A stretch of 64,000 bases of DNA from Boletus sp. NGJ (Eukaryota > Basidiomycota > Agaricomycetes > Boletales > Boletaceae): positions 1 through 64,000 of the forward strand of contig JAGTXK010000157.1 in the NCBI GenBank assembly GCA_019096195.1, read 5' to 3'. Every line of letters starts with the position of its first letter. Within the stretch, counting starts at the first letter, position 1. Shown one piece after another: positions 36,641 through 46,532 of this stretch. The notes below the pieces were generated by a model. The model made no database searches, had not been told where the DNA came from, and worked only from the letters and a program-made list of their open reading frames with translations. The position numbers and the translations under genes were made by a program.

Positions 36641-37540
36641 ATGCTTCCATTGAAGAGGCCATCCAAGAGCAAGCTGAATTTGGACACATCCAGCAGAGAG
36701 AGTACACACCATTGATATGGTAGAATGACAATCCTTGGATCATCTTCAAGTGGCCCTCCCAACATGATCAGTCTTCTCACCACCGCATGTACTGTCCAAC
36801 AAGAGGCACCACAAACCTTGTCAGACAATAAAACAAGGATTAAAAAAAAAACATGATCAGTTGGTGGGTTCCTGTCATCAGTAAAATTACATGCATCTTA
36901 ATCTAATTCAGCTTATTGACTTGCACAACATTTCCAAATCTGACACAGAAGCAAATTCTAAGCTTCATTTTGTTGAAAAGTAAAATTGTTTGATTGTAGT
37001 TGATGTTTCTGATGTTCTGGAACACATGATCATGGTACTGAATATATTTTGCAATTCGACAAGCAGAATTAGCTAAGAATAAGCCAGATTAAGACATGTG
37101 TAATTTTACTGATGGTGACCATCCGTACTATCACGTGTCACATCTTTCGTCGATCCCTGACTGCGTCGCAAGACAACAACGATTTCGCATCTCTCGAACG
37201 GTCCAGTGCATGGCATGATCAGAACTGCTTCACAAACACTTAAGCTCACCTGGATCACGTAGGCTGACACCACTAGTAGTCGCAGTGTTGTACGTCAGCC
37301 AGCGAGAGTTTGGATGCGGCAATGACTGCCATGCTGTATGTGAGGGACCTGGTCGATGGGCCGGACCAAACCTTGCGGAGTGCGACATCGATGCTTCGGT
37401 TTGATACATCAGCCGCGGATAATTTGTCCACTGGCAAGACGCGCTCGAGAGTGAACGAAAGACAACAATTTCGTTCAAGGACTCGGAGCATTCATGAACA
37501 TTCTGCAATGAAATTGTTCAAGTAAGGCGGCGCTTGGAGG
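36640..37540 (+). repeat. Duplicate of 42330-42800, split by a MITE-like insertion
   Basis: 36640-36790 aligns with 42330-42465 and 37120-37540 aligns with 42470-42800, in the same orientation. The left part has lost nearly all CpGs compared with its partner, while the right part keeps them. The 36876-37114 element lies at the transition. No convincing gene is recognised in either copy. Confidence 0.8.
36876..37114. mobile_element. MITE-like element, copy 1
   Basis: This 239-bp, AT-rich, non-coding element has inverted ends CATCAGTAAAATTACA and TGTAATTTTACTGATG, with pairing continuing into CTTAATCT. A second copy is at 56647-56888, about 95% identical by eye. The target duplication is unclear at this copy. 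Confidence 0.8.
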
Positions 37541-37559
37541 TACGAGAGTAGACATACGA

Positions 37560-40500
37560 TAGGGCATACAGATGGCACAAGGTAGAATGTCGACGTCCTC
37601 TGTGGGAGGAATTCTATCTCAGGGTCAACACATCAAACGTGTTGTCTCTCTCCCGCTCCGTTCTGTGTTCGTCCATGCCATTATCACGCTGTATGACAAG
37701 TTGACAACTGCATCCGGTGCAAGGTCTCCCTGCGGGTGCGCGGGAGCAGCCCGATGGCTCGCTCTCGAGCCGTCTTTACATGCGCTTGACGCAATGTCTC
37801 TCTGTTCGGATCGTGATAGGAGAGGAAAGAGTCTACAAGGCGGGTGGTGCCAGAGGCCCAGAGCGTCAGACATGAAGAGATACGGGACATTGCAGTTCAA
37901 ACACAGCAATCTCGCCGGTTCTGGAGAGATCCGGGGCTCGGGTCGCAACATTATGTTGAACATGGAACATGGTATTGGTATGCACGGCAAAGGTAGTGGA
38001 GGTTCATGGTTTTACGAAGAAACCTGTGCGACCTGTGCAGGCGTTCTGTTGGAACCTCCGGAGAGTGGTTGGCAAGCACAGGAACTATCCCAACGAGTTT
38101 GTCGAACGCGACCCAAGGCTAAGCACTGTTAGGAGCGCGATCGAGATGTGTTCAGTGCCATTACACATGTGCCGCGTACTCGACAGATATTTACCCATCA
38201 AGATCTCCGAGAGTAGTGTTGGAACACGAGTTAACTTGACTGGGAAGTCGATGAGGCAGCCATTGTGTCTGTCGTAAAATCGGTGAGATTGTTATGTGGG
38301 GTCAAACCTGGCCATCTCCACGCAATCTCCACGGTCGAATGAGCCCACCAATCAAATGGCTGGTTTGGATGTCCAGACGGGGTGATCTAGGTGTGAGCAA
38401 GCAACAAAGCGTGTGGTACCTTTGCACTTCACCCCCGAGCGCCCATCCTCTGGCTCCATCGAATTCCATCCTCGATATTAGAACCCTTGCCGATGAAACC
38501 CCCCCCTTCGAGTTCGCTTTCCGACGTGTTCCTCGTGTTCGGTCTACTCCGACCTGCAGATACTTGATGTTCATCCTCACGGGAGCTCATAAGCTTTGCT
38601 CGTGAACATTACGTTTACACTGGCTGTTTTGATCTCTCGAGATTGGTGTACTTCTTTTTGCTGTGATCTATGTGCTGAGCGAACTCACCAGATGCCTGTC
38701 GTGAATAAGAAATAAAATCATCCATCGCGCGGTTCGAAATAAAATAAAATAAAAGGTTGACAGTCTTGGAGAGCGCGTAGTTTGCGCACGTTATGTCGCG
38801 AGTTGGTCTACTGTGAATGCTACGCTCATCGTGAACTGAGCCCTGGCAGCCGAGATATGACGAACACTCGCAAGTCGCAAGGGGTGGCTACGTGTTGCAA
38901 CAAGGACAAGTTTCGCCGATGCAGACTGCTTGCCTGGTCGTCGCAGTCACGTCGTAGGGATCCGAGTAAGAATAAGCGCCAAGGGCACGACGCGCACAGA
39001 CCATATTGAGAATAAGGAAACTGGTTCATGGAACGACTTTGCGCAGCACGAGTGGGCCGAAATATCTCGTTCTTTCACTCTTCCAACCTCACGACTGTGT
39101 ACCATTGAGGATGTCGACGACGAATACCGGTGCGTAGCAGCCCCGAAGGAGCGATAGAGTGGCGACACTGACCTTTCAGTAAGACCAAGCAAGGGTACTC
39201 GACACTGGTGACTCTGAAACGGTGTGGACAGTCGCTTTCCACCCCGACGGAAAGCATCTCTTGGGCGGGACCGACGAGTGGGGTTCGACGATGGCGACTT
39301 GATGATGGTCAAGAGGTGGGAAGGCAGATGGGCATGGACATGTACGCCATTTGTGTGTCGAGTGAATGGCGAGTGGGTAGTGTGCGGCACTCGGAGTGGG
39401 GCAAGCGTGTGGGACGGAGAAATGCACGAAAAGGTCATGGAGGTGGAGGGCACAGAGACGGTGTGGGCGGTCGACGTCTCCCCAGACTCGACCAAGTTTG
39501 CGACCGGGACTGACGAAGGTGCGAGCATTTGGAGCATCGCGAGTGGGCAGAGACTCGTCGGCCCACTCCAACATGACACGTAGACAACTTGAATCGGATC
39601 ATGGGAATCCGATTCTCTCCGACTGGCAAGCAGATCGCAACAGCTGCCTGCGCGAAGAAAGGATCCACGGTCGACATTTTCGACAGTCACACCGGTGAAC
39701 AAGCTCGTTAGCATCGAAATCAGTGATATATCCAACATGGTGTCCACTCCGCTTGCGTGGTCAAGCGACGCCCAGCAAGTTTTTGCTGCATCCACTGACC
39801 ACAAAATCAGGTCATTCACTGTCTCCACTGGGTCCCAGCATCTTCAATCGCAGATTCTACGTGACGGCGACAATGATGTCCGCTCCATCGCTCTAGCCAC
39901 CAATGGCAAATTCATTGCTACCTACGCAGGGCATTCCATCTTGTTCCTGGACACATCGACTCTCACACAGATCGGCTCTGTCATCGAGGACGGTGGCCGG
40001 ATACGGTCGATTGCAATATCTGCAGACAGTAGCTACCTTGCGACTGGACAAGACGGGCGGAAAAATTGCTATTCGTCATCTCAGCAAGATTCTCCCGGAC
40101 CCGTATGGTCCGTTCCGTGTAAGTAGTCATACTCCTGGCATACTGGATAAGCATTCTGTCACCCATGCTGACAAACTATGTAGGTACCGACTAGCGAAGA
40201 AGTACAACAAGACGAACAACCCTCGACATCGAGTGGCCGCGACAAGCGAAGTACCGAACTCTAATCCAGTAAGAGTTTGTCGTTCCGTCATCGCAAGAGC
40301 TGTGCTGACTCCATTTTGTACATGCAGCAGGGAAAATCTAGTGCATCCGAGTCTGGGGGACACAGTGAAGATGCCAATCGTGATCTCCTCGAGGTATGAA
40401 TTCAATTCATTTCCCCCTCGAAGCGAGTTCTCATAATGGCATAGCACGAGGTGCCGTCGAGCAAACCTGCTCTCGAGTTCGATTATGACGACGTTGGTGA

Positions 40501-42140
40501 CCACTTCATTCTCCTCTTGCCTCCGCATTGACACTGCCGAAGTCACTATCCTCGGCCCCCTCTTCCGAATCCTCGTGAGGACGAGGCACCACGGCCGGGC
40601 CCATCCCACCCCATATCGCAGTCAGATGCCCTACCCGTGCCCTCCACTTCCAGAGACACGGCCAGAGGGAAATCTGGACACTGTCGAGCTCACCCCAGGG
40701 CCGTTCGAGGTTCAAAAAGTGGCGACAGAGGATGGGTAACAAAGCCCCGGCTTCGCATAAACCAGAACGACGTTCCACAAAGTCACGCAAGCCTGCGGAC
40801 CGGCGATCCCCCTCTCCTACCCCAGCGAGAGTGGAGGACAGGCAAGAGGGACCTTCCAGGATGGCTGTGAGTGCATTTCCTTGATGGTCGATCGAATGCG
40901 GTGCCGAGCATATCTTATAAGGCGGCGCGTAACAAAATCATTAAACTGCCAACGGTTCGTCATTCCTCGGATTTGTATGCGAGGGATCCATCACACGACA
41001 CAGAGTCGGAACAAATCACGCAGCAAGACGAAACATCCCAACAAAGATGAATCTCGTAGTGCAGGGCACGGTGCCGCGGATACAAAGGAACCAGACCCAG
41101 TGCGTCTCTTGCCGATGGTGGGCCTCGTCACTCCAGCTCACGTCTTATTAGGTGCAACAAGCGACCGATCCATCGCAACCCTCGGTCGGGGGAGTCCACC
41201 TAACGGTGCGCGACACGTTGGTTTCGCTTCCATTGTTAGACTTACGGTCGATCAGCATCAACAACAAACGGGCATCTCCACTTTTTCGGTCTCGTTTCCT
41301 ACGTGGATGTTGTGTTGTCGCTCAACCACACAAGATGGGATGCATTGATCTAGGTGATTCAATGCAATACATGTAAATACTACGATGAATCGTGAGTATG
41401 GTATGTCCATATCGACCATGCAGTTCTTTGAGTTCGTGATGCGTCATATGAGTATGCACGCAGAGGTTGGGATTGGAGGACAGGTCTTACAGCTGGCAAA
41501 TTCGACGAGGATGTATGTTCACGGCCGTTGCCCCCCTGCTTTGATGTCGTTCATGTTCACCACCGCGCCTTAGGAACTCGCTAGTAGATGATCCAGTGCA
41601 CTGACACGACACGATCCCATCATCATATTCATCTCCCGCTCTGGTGACGATATCACTGACCAGTACATTTGTGAGCCCGTGCCAGCTCACCATCATTTGT
41701 GTGAGTTCGTTCTTCCCGCGAACAAGGTGCATTCCTGTCACATGATTCGCTCATCCGGTGTGATGACCCAGGTTTCCGACGTTCTAAGTCAAAGGATATG
41801 TACATTTTACTCTTTCCAACTACCAAACTATTTCCACCCCCTTTGGCTTCGCTTCGCAAGTTGAAGAACCTCGCAATTGGAGTCGTCGGACTTGTGAGAC
41901 CATCACCCCGCGCTCGGGCGGAGGAGAACACCGTGAGCAGATCAACATGAACAAGGAGACCAGACCACGCACCCCGAAGAGTACTATGTAACTATCCCCA
42001 CCGTTGGCCAGACAGTGGTTAACGATGTTGTGTCGTCCGTGAAAGGTGTCCACTGGATCAAACCAGGTAGCGAGTCCCGCTCGAGAATGATAGCGTCGGT
42101 CAGATACTTATCCGCCACCAGATCTTCGACACGGTCACGA
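37560..42140 (+). repeat. CpG-rich duplicated block, copy 2
   Basis: 38245-42140 is repeated in inverted orientation at 57138-61933, nearly identical over the WD40 gene and its 3' flank. 37562-37682 and 38265-39650 also match the block at 1-1382 (inverted). The 37683-38244 stretch is absent from copy 1, so one copy lost it or the other gained it. No gene is recognised between 37560 and 39180 or between 40880 and 42140. The frames there, such as 41820-42053 minus, are conserved only because the DNA is duplicated. Confidence 0.88.
39190..40880 (+). pseudogene. WD40-repeat protein pseudogene, copy 2
   Basis: Seven WD40 blades can be recognised in order across three frames: VWTVAFHPDGKHLLGGTDE, GEWVVCGTRSGASVWDGEM, VWAVDVSPDSTKFATGTDEGASIW, GIRFSPTGKQIATA, LAWSSDAQQVFAASTDHKIRSF, VRSIALATNGKFIATYAGHSILFLD, and IRSIAISADSSYLATGQDGRK. 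This is enough for one complete seven-bladed propeller. Introns are visible at 40119-40183 and 40268-40330. A disordered Ser/Glu-rich tail follows (EEVQQDEQPSTSSGRDK, SESGGHSEDANRDLLE). At least three frameshifts separate the blades, one (near 39273) private to this copy. No NACHT or kinase partner is visible upstream. Confidence 0.82.
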
Positions 42141-42329
42141 TTCTCGTCACTCCGTATACAAGATCTTCAGGACCACCCCCCCAGTGCATGTTCCTATGCT
42201 GATGACGGTCCGCGTGGAGATTCAAACGTTGGCGGGTACTTTTGCAGACTCATCCTTTAGGAATCCGCCTCGAGATAGCTGGACAGTAGTTCGAGAGACG
42301 GGGCCCAAAGGTCTGTACGTTGTCCGTGG

Positions 42330-42800
42330 TCCCGTTGAAGAGGCCATCCCGGAGACAACTGAATTCGGAGACGTCCAGCGAGAGGGGGTACGCGCCATTG
42401 ATGCGGTGGAATGACGAGCCTTGGATCATCCCCAAGCGGTCCTCCCAACATGATTAGTCTGTGAACGAGTCCCCGTGACCGTTGATATTATCGTACGTCT
42501 CGTCTCTTGTCAATCCCTGAGTGCGTCGCAAAACAACAATTTCCGATCTCTCGAAAGGTCCAGTCCACGGCATGTCAGAACTATTTCTCCAGTGGGCATA
42601 GACAAACACCTACGCTCACCTCCATGGCTCGGATCACGTAGGTTCTCACCAGTGGTCGCAGTGTTGTACGTCAACCAGCGAGAGTTCGGATGCAGCAATG
42701 ACTATGCGGGGGACCTGGTTGATGCCTCGGTTTAATGCATCAACTGTGGATGATGTCTCTCAAGATGCATGTAAGGTGGCGCTTGGATTCATACTTTGGG
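42330..42800 (+). repeat. Duplicate partner of 36640-37540
   Basis: This CpG-rich copy of the segment at 36640-37540 lacks the MITE-like insertion and a few short indels. It lies directly upstream of a second partial WD40 gene. A frame reading TGPKGLYVVRGPVEEAIPETTEFGDVQREGV (plus strand, about 42300-42414) is the only protein-like part, and its identity is unknown. Confidence 0.75.
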
Positions 42801-42899
42801 AATCGATAGGACTGTTTGCGGGGTGGCTACGCATCACAACGACGACAGCTTGCGTGCAGCTCCGAAGAGCGATTGAGCGATGCTGACCATTCAGTAAGA

Positions 42900-43320
42900 C
42901 CAAGCGAGTGTACTCGACACTCGTAAACGAATGTGGACAGTCGCTTTCCACCCCGACGGAAAGTATCTCTTTGGCGGGACTGATGATGGGGTTCGACGAT
43001 GGCGACTTGCAGATGGTGAAGAGGTGGAAGGGCAGATGGGCATGAGCATGTTTGCCATATGTGTGTCGAGGAATCCCAGGTGGATAGTGTGCGGGACTAG
43101 GGAGGAGGGAAGCGTGTGGGATAGAGAAATGCAACGAAAAGGTCATTGACGTGGAGGGCACAAACGTCGTGTATGCGGTCGACGTCTCCCCAGACTCCAC
43201 CAAGTTTGCGACCGGGACTTACGAAGATGCGAGCATTTGGAGTGTCATGACTGGGCAGAGACTCGTCAGCCCGATCAAACACGACGCTATCAGTGAATTT
43301 GAAAAGTTTGGGTAATATTA
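42900..43320 (+). pseudogene. WD40-repeat protein fragment, diverged copy
   Basis: MWTVAFHPDGKYLFGGTDDG begins the frame at 42931, followed by WRLADGEEVEGQMGMSMFAICVSRNPRWIVCGTREEGSVWDREM in the same frame. The other three WD40 copies change frame at the RWIVCG position, so this one descends from a different or earlier state. A later frameshift near 43149 precedes a third blade. The gene stops at about 43320, next to the pogo-like element that starts at 43334. Only about three of seven blades remain. Confidence 0.75.
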
Positions 43321-43825
43321 TATAATGACATGACTGTACCTGTCTGTATGGAAGCAACCAGGAGGGGGTGCGTTACGACAGGTACCCCTGACTCCAAGTT
43401 AGCAACCAGACCCCATTACACGTTATGGTTGCTATAGCATTGCCCTCCGGGCACCCCTGGCCCCAAGGATGGAGAGTAATTCAACAACGAAGTACAAGGG
43501 GGAATAGCATAAATTTTACATTGTATTTACTGTGTTGAGGAATGTTGTAAGGATGAGAGAACAAATGTCAGTTCATACCATTTAGCTCGAAATATATGCG
43601 ATGTACGTTAGAATCGTTAATGATTGCTGTACTATGTGAGAAAACAATGAACATAAATTGTGTTGGAGACTAACCCAACAGGTCGAATAAAGAAGGGACA
43701 TTTTCTGCATCATTCGTGATAATGTTCGTACCAACGAGGTGATATTCCATAGCAGTGCATATTGGCAAAAGTAGTAAGTGAGGTGGTTTGTCTGGCCAAC
43801 GGTTGACTGTAGGGCAATGATGTAC

Positions 43826-44530
43826 TCAGAGTAGTTGAATCCTATCCTGGTGAGTAGCAGTACTCGGGCATGCAACCGAATGAGCACTCATTAAAAAATT
43901 GGTGTCCTGGGACATCAGCATATACATTGACAGTATGAAAGGTAACAGTACGTCTACGAGAAGAGACGACAGCCCATCATCATCAGGTGCTATCCGATAT
44001 TGTGTTTTAAGAAGATGTGACAAGACATAATGAATCCCATTGTGCGACCACATCGTGCATTCTTGGGACTGCACAAATCCATGCACAATGCATGCATCAT
44101 TCTCGTTCGCATGCCTGTGTCGACTGACCCTTCTACCTTTGTGACGTTGCTTGAAGACGAACATGAGATCAGACTCGCAAGGTGCATTACATTCATGACG
44201 GCGCAGTTCTTCCACGAGCTGATTCTTAGGCCAGCGTCGACTAAAAGGAACATGATGAATCGAAGTGACACTCTCCAATGCAGCAACAGTGATGTATGGA
44301 AAGGAATGAACCAGTTGCGTCAGCGACTGAAACTGAATGAGTACACAAGGACCCGCTGGCCACAAACGCACTGTCGGGAGCGGCATGTGACGAACACCCA
44401 CAAAGTCGAATGCATCGCCAAGTCTGCACGAACTGACAACGCTGTTCGCTACGTCCACATCACACTCAACGTCCTCTGAAATGGCCAAAACGACCTGCAC
44501 GTCCGATTCGTTTACGACCAAGCTCGACAT
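43826..44530 (-). CDS. Hypothetical protein inside the pogo-like element
   Basis: An uninterrupted 234-codon frame starts at the ATG at 44528-44530 (MSSLVVNESDVQVVLAISED). It runs opposite to the transposase and has normal CpG content, unlike the rest of the element. A central segment FSRRWPKNQLVEELRRHECNAPCESDLMFVF has a SAP-like helical look followed by closely spaced cysteines, weakly reminiscent of segments upstream of fungal Helitron helicases. There is no membrane segment or signal peptide I can be sure of. Subterminal motifs occur on both sides (43390-43430 and 44750-44810), so it could be cargo or a later insertion. Function unknown. Confidence 0.4.
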   Translation of the reverse strand: MSSLVVNESDVQVVLAISEDVECDVDVANSVVSSCRLGDAFDFVGVRHMPLPTVRLWPAGPCVLIQFQSLTQLVHSFPYITVAALESVTSIHHVPFSRRWPKNQLVEELRRHECNAPCESDLMFVFKQRHKGRRVSRHRHANENDACIVHGFVQSQECTMWSHNGIHYVLSHLLKTQYRIAPDDDGLSSLLVDVLLPFILSMYMLMSQDTNFLMSAHSVACPSTATHQDRIQLL

Positions 44531-45474
44531 AATAAATCATAGTACTGTTGTTGTAGATAATGGAGTGTTCAGATGATGGAGTATTGTGATGACCGCCAGC
44601 TCTCTGCCCTGGGTGACGCAAGCCCCAACACTGAGGTTAAGGTTAGGTTCCCATTAAGTCAAGCCAAGACTTCCCACAGGCGTCGACTTTTGGCACTTCC
44701 CACGCATTCTTGGATTGCAAACCTGTCCCCTCTGGGTCCAGGAATTGTTAGCAACCTAGTGACTGGAACCTGGTGTTATGGGGGGTGATTTAGCAACCTA
44801 GGGTGGCGAGCACATGGTTATATAAGAATGGACAGTAATGAAATATGTCAATTTATATTGCAAACAAAATGGAAGTCATACACCCGAGTTGCCCCTGATT
44901 GATTTTTTTGCCAAAGCAACTGGCTCATGCTGCTACAGTCTTGTAACTCAACTGCTATGACTTCTCTGATTCATGATGGCCCATCCTCAGAACTTATCTC
45001 ATGAATTCATCATCTACAGCATTTGCTTAAATACCTTCCAAATACCTTGCCTCTTGATCCTGACGAGTCCAATTACCATTTTGGGCTGGACATGGATGCT
45101 GTCAATGACGAGGGGGTGTGGTATGCTTTCAACCATAATCTCAAAGTTTGCTTTGAAACACATACAGTGGCTCAAAAAAGTGTCCCAATGTTTGACTATT
45201 TTGCAAAGACTTGACATTTGCAAAAGAACCAAAAGGCATTAGCCCTAACCCTTGCTGGGCCATTGATAGCCCTAATCCTTGCCCTGAAGATGAGCCCTTA
45301 GTCATGTGAGTTGGTTGTCATGGTACTGAGATATAGCCATATTAAAAGGACATGTCATTGGGACACTTATTTGACCCTGATATTATCAACTATCATTTAG
45401 TAAATAACATAAGGTTCTGATGGATGCTGTGCTTCAACCCTGTCTGATTATGTCACTTACATAACTCCAAATGG

Positions 45475-45480
45475 TATAAA
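45475..45480 (+). promoter_or_regulatory. TATA-like box of the Tc1-like transposase gene
   Basis: TATAAA lies about 36 bases before the ATG at 45516, inside the element and beyond its left terminal repeat. The same box is kept upstream of the transposase in copy C (near 62920 on the minus strand). Confidence 0.5.
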
Positions 45481-45515
45481 GAGCAGAGATACCATTCAGC
45501 CAACCCTACTTCATT

Positions 45516-46532
45516 ATGAAATCCACTCCCTCCTCTGCTAGAGCCAATATTCTTTCTCTCTCTGAATCTGGCCTTTCTACTAGGCAAATATCATTCCAAA
45601 CTGGTCTGGGGAAGTCTACTGTGGCCAGGGTTATCAAGGAGATCCACCCAGGCAAGGAAAACATCAAATTAGGATGTCCTTCTAAACTTTCTCCTACTGA
45701 TAAAAGGAGAATTGTCTCTAGGATTACCTCTGGCAAAGTTGAAAATGCTGTCCAGGCTACCCATCTCATCAATTCTGCTCTCTCTTCTCCTGTCTCTGCT
45801 CAAACTGTTAGGAATGTTCTCAAGTCTGCATCTCTCAAGGCTATAGTCAAGAAAAAGAAGCCACTCTTGTCTGTGAAGCATAGGCAACATAGGCTAGCCT
45901 TTGCTCTCAAGCACCAACATTGGACTGTGGAGGACTGGACTAGGGTTATATGGTCAGATGAAACCAAGATCAACAGGATTGGGTCAGATGGAAGGAAGTA
46001 TGTATGGAAATTGGCAGGAAAGTCTTTGCAAGACAAGGAAGTTCAGGGAACAGTAAAGTTTGGAGGAGGTTCCTTGATGGTTTGGGGATGCATGAGTTGG
46101 AGTGGAGTGGGGATTCTTGCAGAGGTTGAAGGGAGGATGAATGCTGAGCAGTATGTCTCCATTTTGGAGGATAATCTGCTTCCTTCCATGGAAAATTCTG
46201 GAATTCCTGAAGAGAGCATTATCTTTCAACAAGATAATGACCCCAAGCACACCTCTAAAAGAGCCAAGGAGTGGCTGGAATCTCAAGGGATCAAGCTTCT
46301 TGACTGGCCAGCACAATCTCCAGACCTTAATCCCATCGAACATCTCTGGCAAATCCTCAAAAAAAAACTCAATAGCTATACACCACCACCAAAAGGAGTA
46401 TGGGAGCTTTGGGAGAGAATTGAAGTGGAGTGGGGGAAGATAGAGGTTGAGGAGTGTCAAGGATTGATAGAGAGTATGCCTAGAAGACTAGAGGCAGTGA
46501 TAAAAGCAAAGGGAGGGCATACAAAGTACTAA
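45516..46532 (+). CDS. Tc1-like transposase, full length, DD34E
   Basis: An uninterrupted 338-residue protein of the normal length for Tc1 transposases, with no intron. Residues 1-110 hold two helix-turn-helix motifs (STRQISFQTGLGKSTVARVI; a second near residues 60-105) that bind the terminal repeats. The catalytic core shows Asp148 in IWSDETKIN, Asp240 in [10 protein letters not shown] and Glu275 in [10 protein letters not shown], with 34 residues between the last two, plus a glycine-rich KFGGGSLMVWGCMS. It catalyses cut-and-paste into TA. The ATG at 45516 matches the start of the copy at 62882. It is the best-preserved gene in the window. Whether it is expressed cannot be told from the sequence. 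Confidence 0.95.
   Translation: MKSTPSSARANILSLSESGLSTRQISFQTGLGKSTVARVIKEIHPGKENIKLGCPSKLSPTDKRRIVSRITSGKVENAVQATHLINSALSSPVSAQTVRNVLKSASLKAIVKKKKPLLSVKHRQHRLAFALKHQHWTVEDWTRVIWSDETKINRIGSDGRKYVWKLAGKSLQDKEVQGTVKFGGGSLMVWGCMSWSGVGILAEVEGRMNAEQYVSILEDNLLPSMENSGIPEESIIFQQDNDPKHTSKRAKEWLESQGIKLLDWPAQSPDLNPIEHLWQILKKKLNSYTPPPKGVWELWERIEVEWGKIEVEECQGLIESMPRRLEAVIKAKGGHTKY

Noticed and set aside
38947-39828. 293-codon minus-strand open frame
   Set aside because: It runs antisense to the WD40 pseudogene, which has recognisable blades on the plus strand.
41820-42053. 77-codon frame conserved identically at 57221-57454
   Set aside because: Conservation is explained by the recent segmental duplication and does not show selection on a protein.
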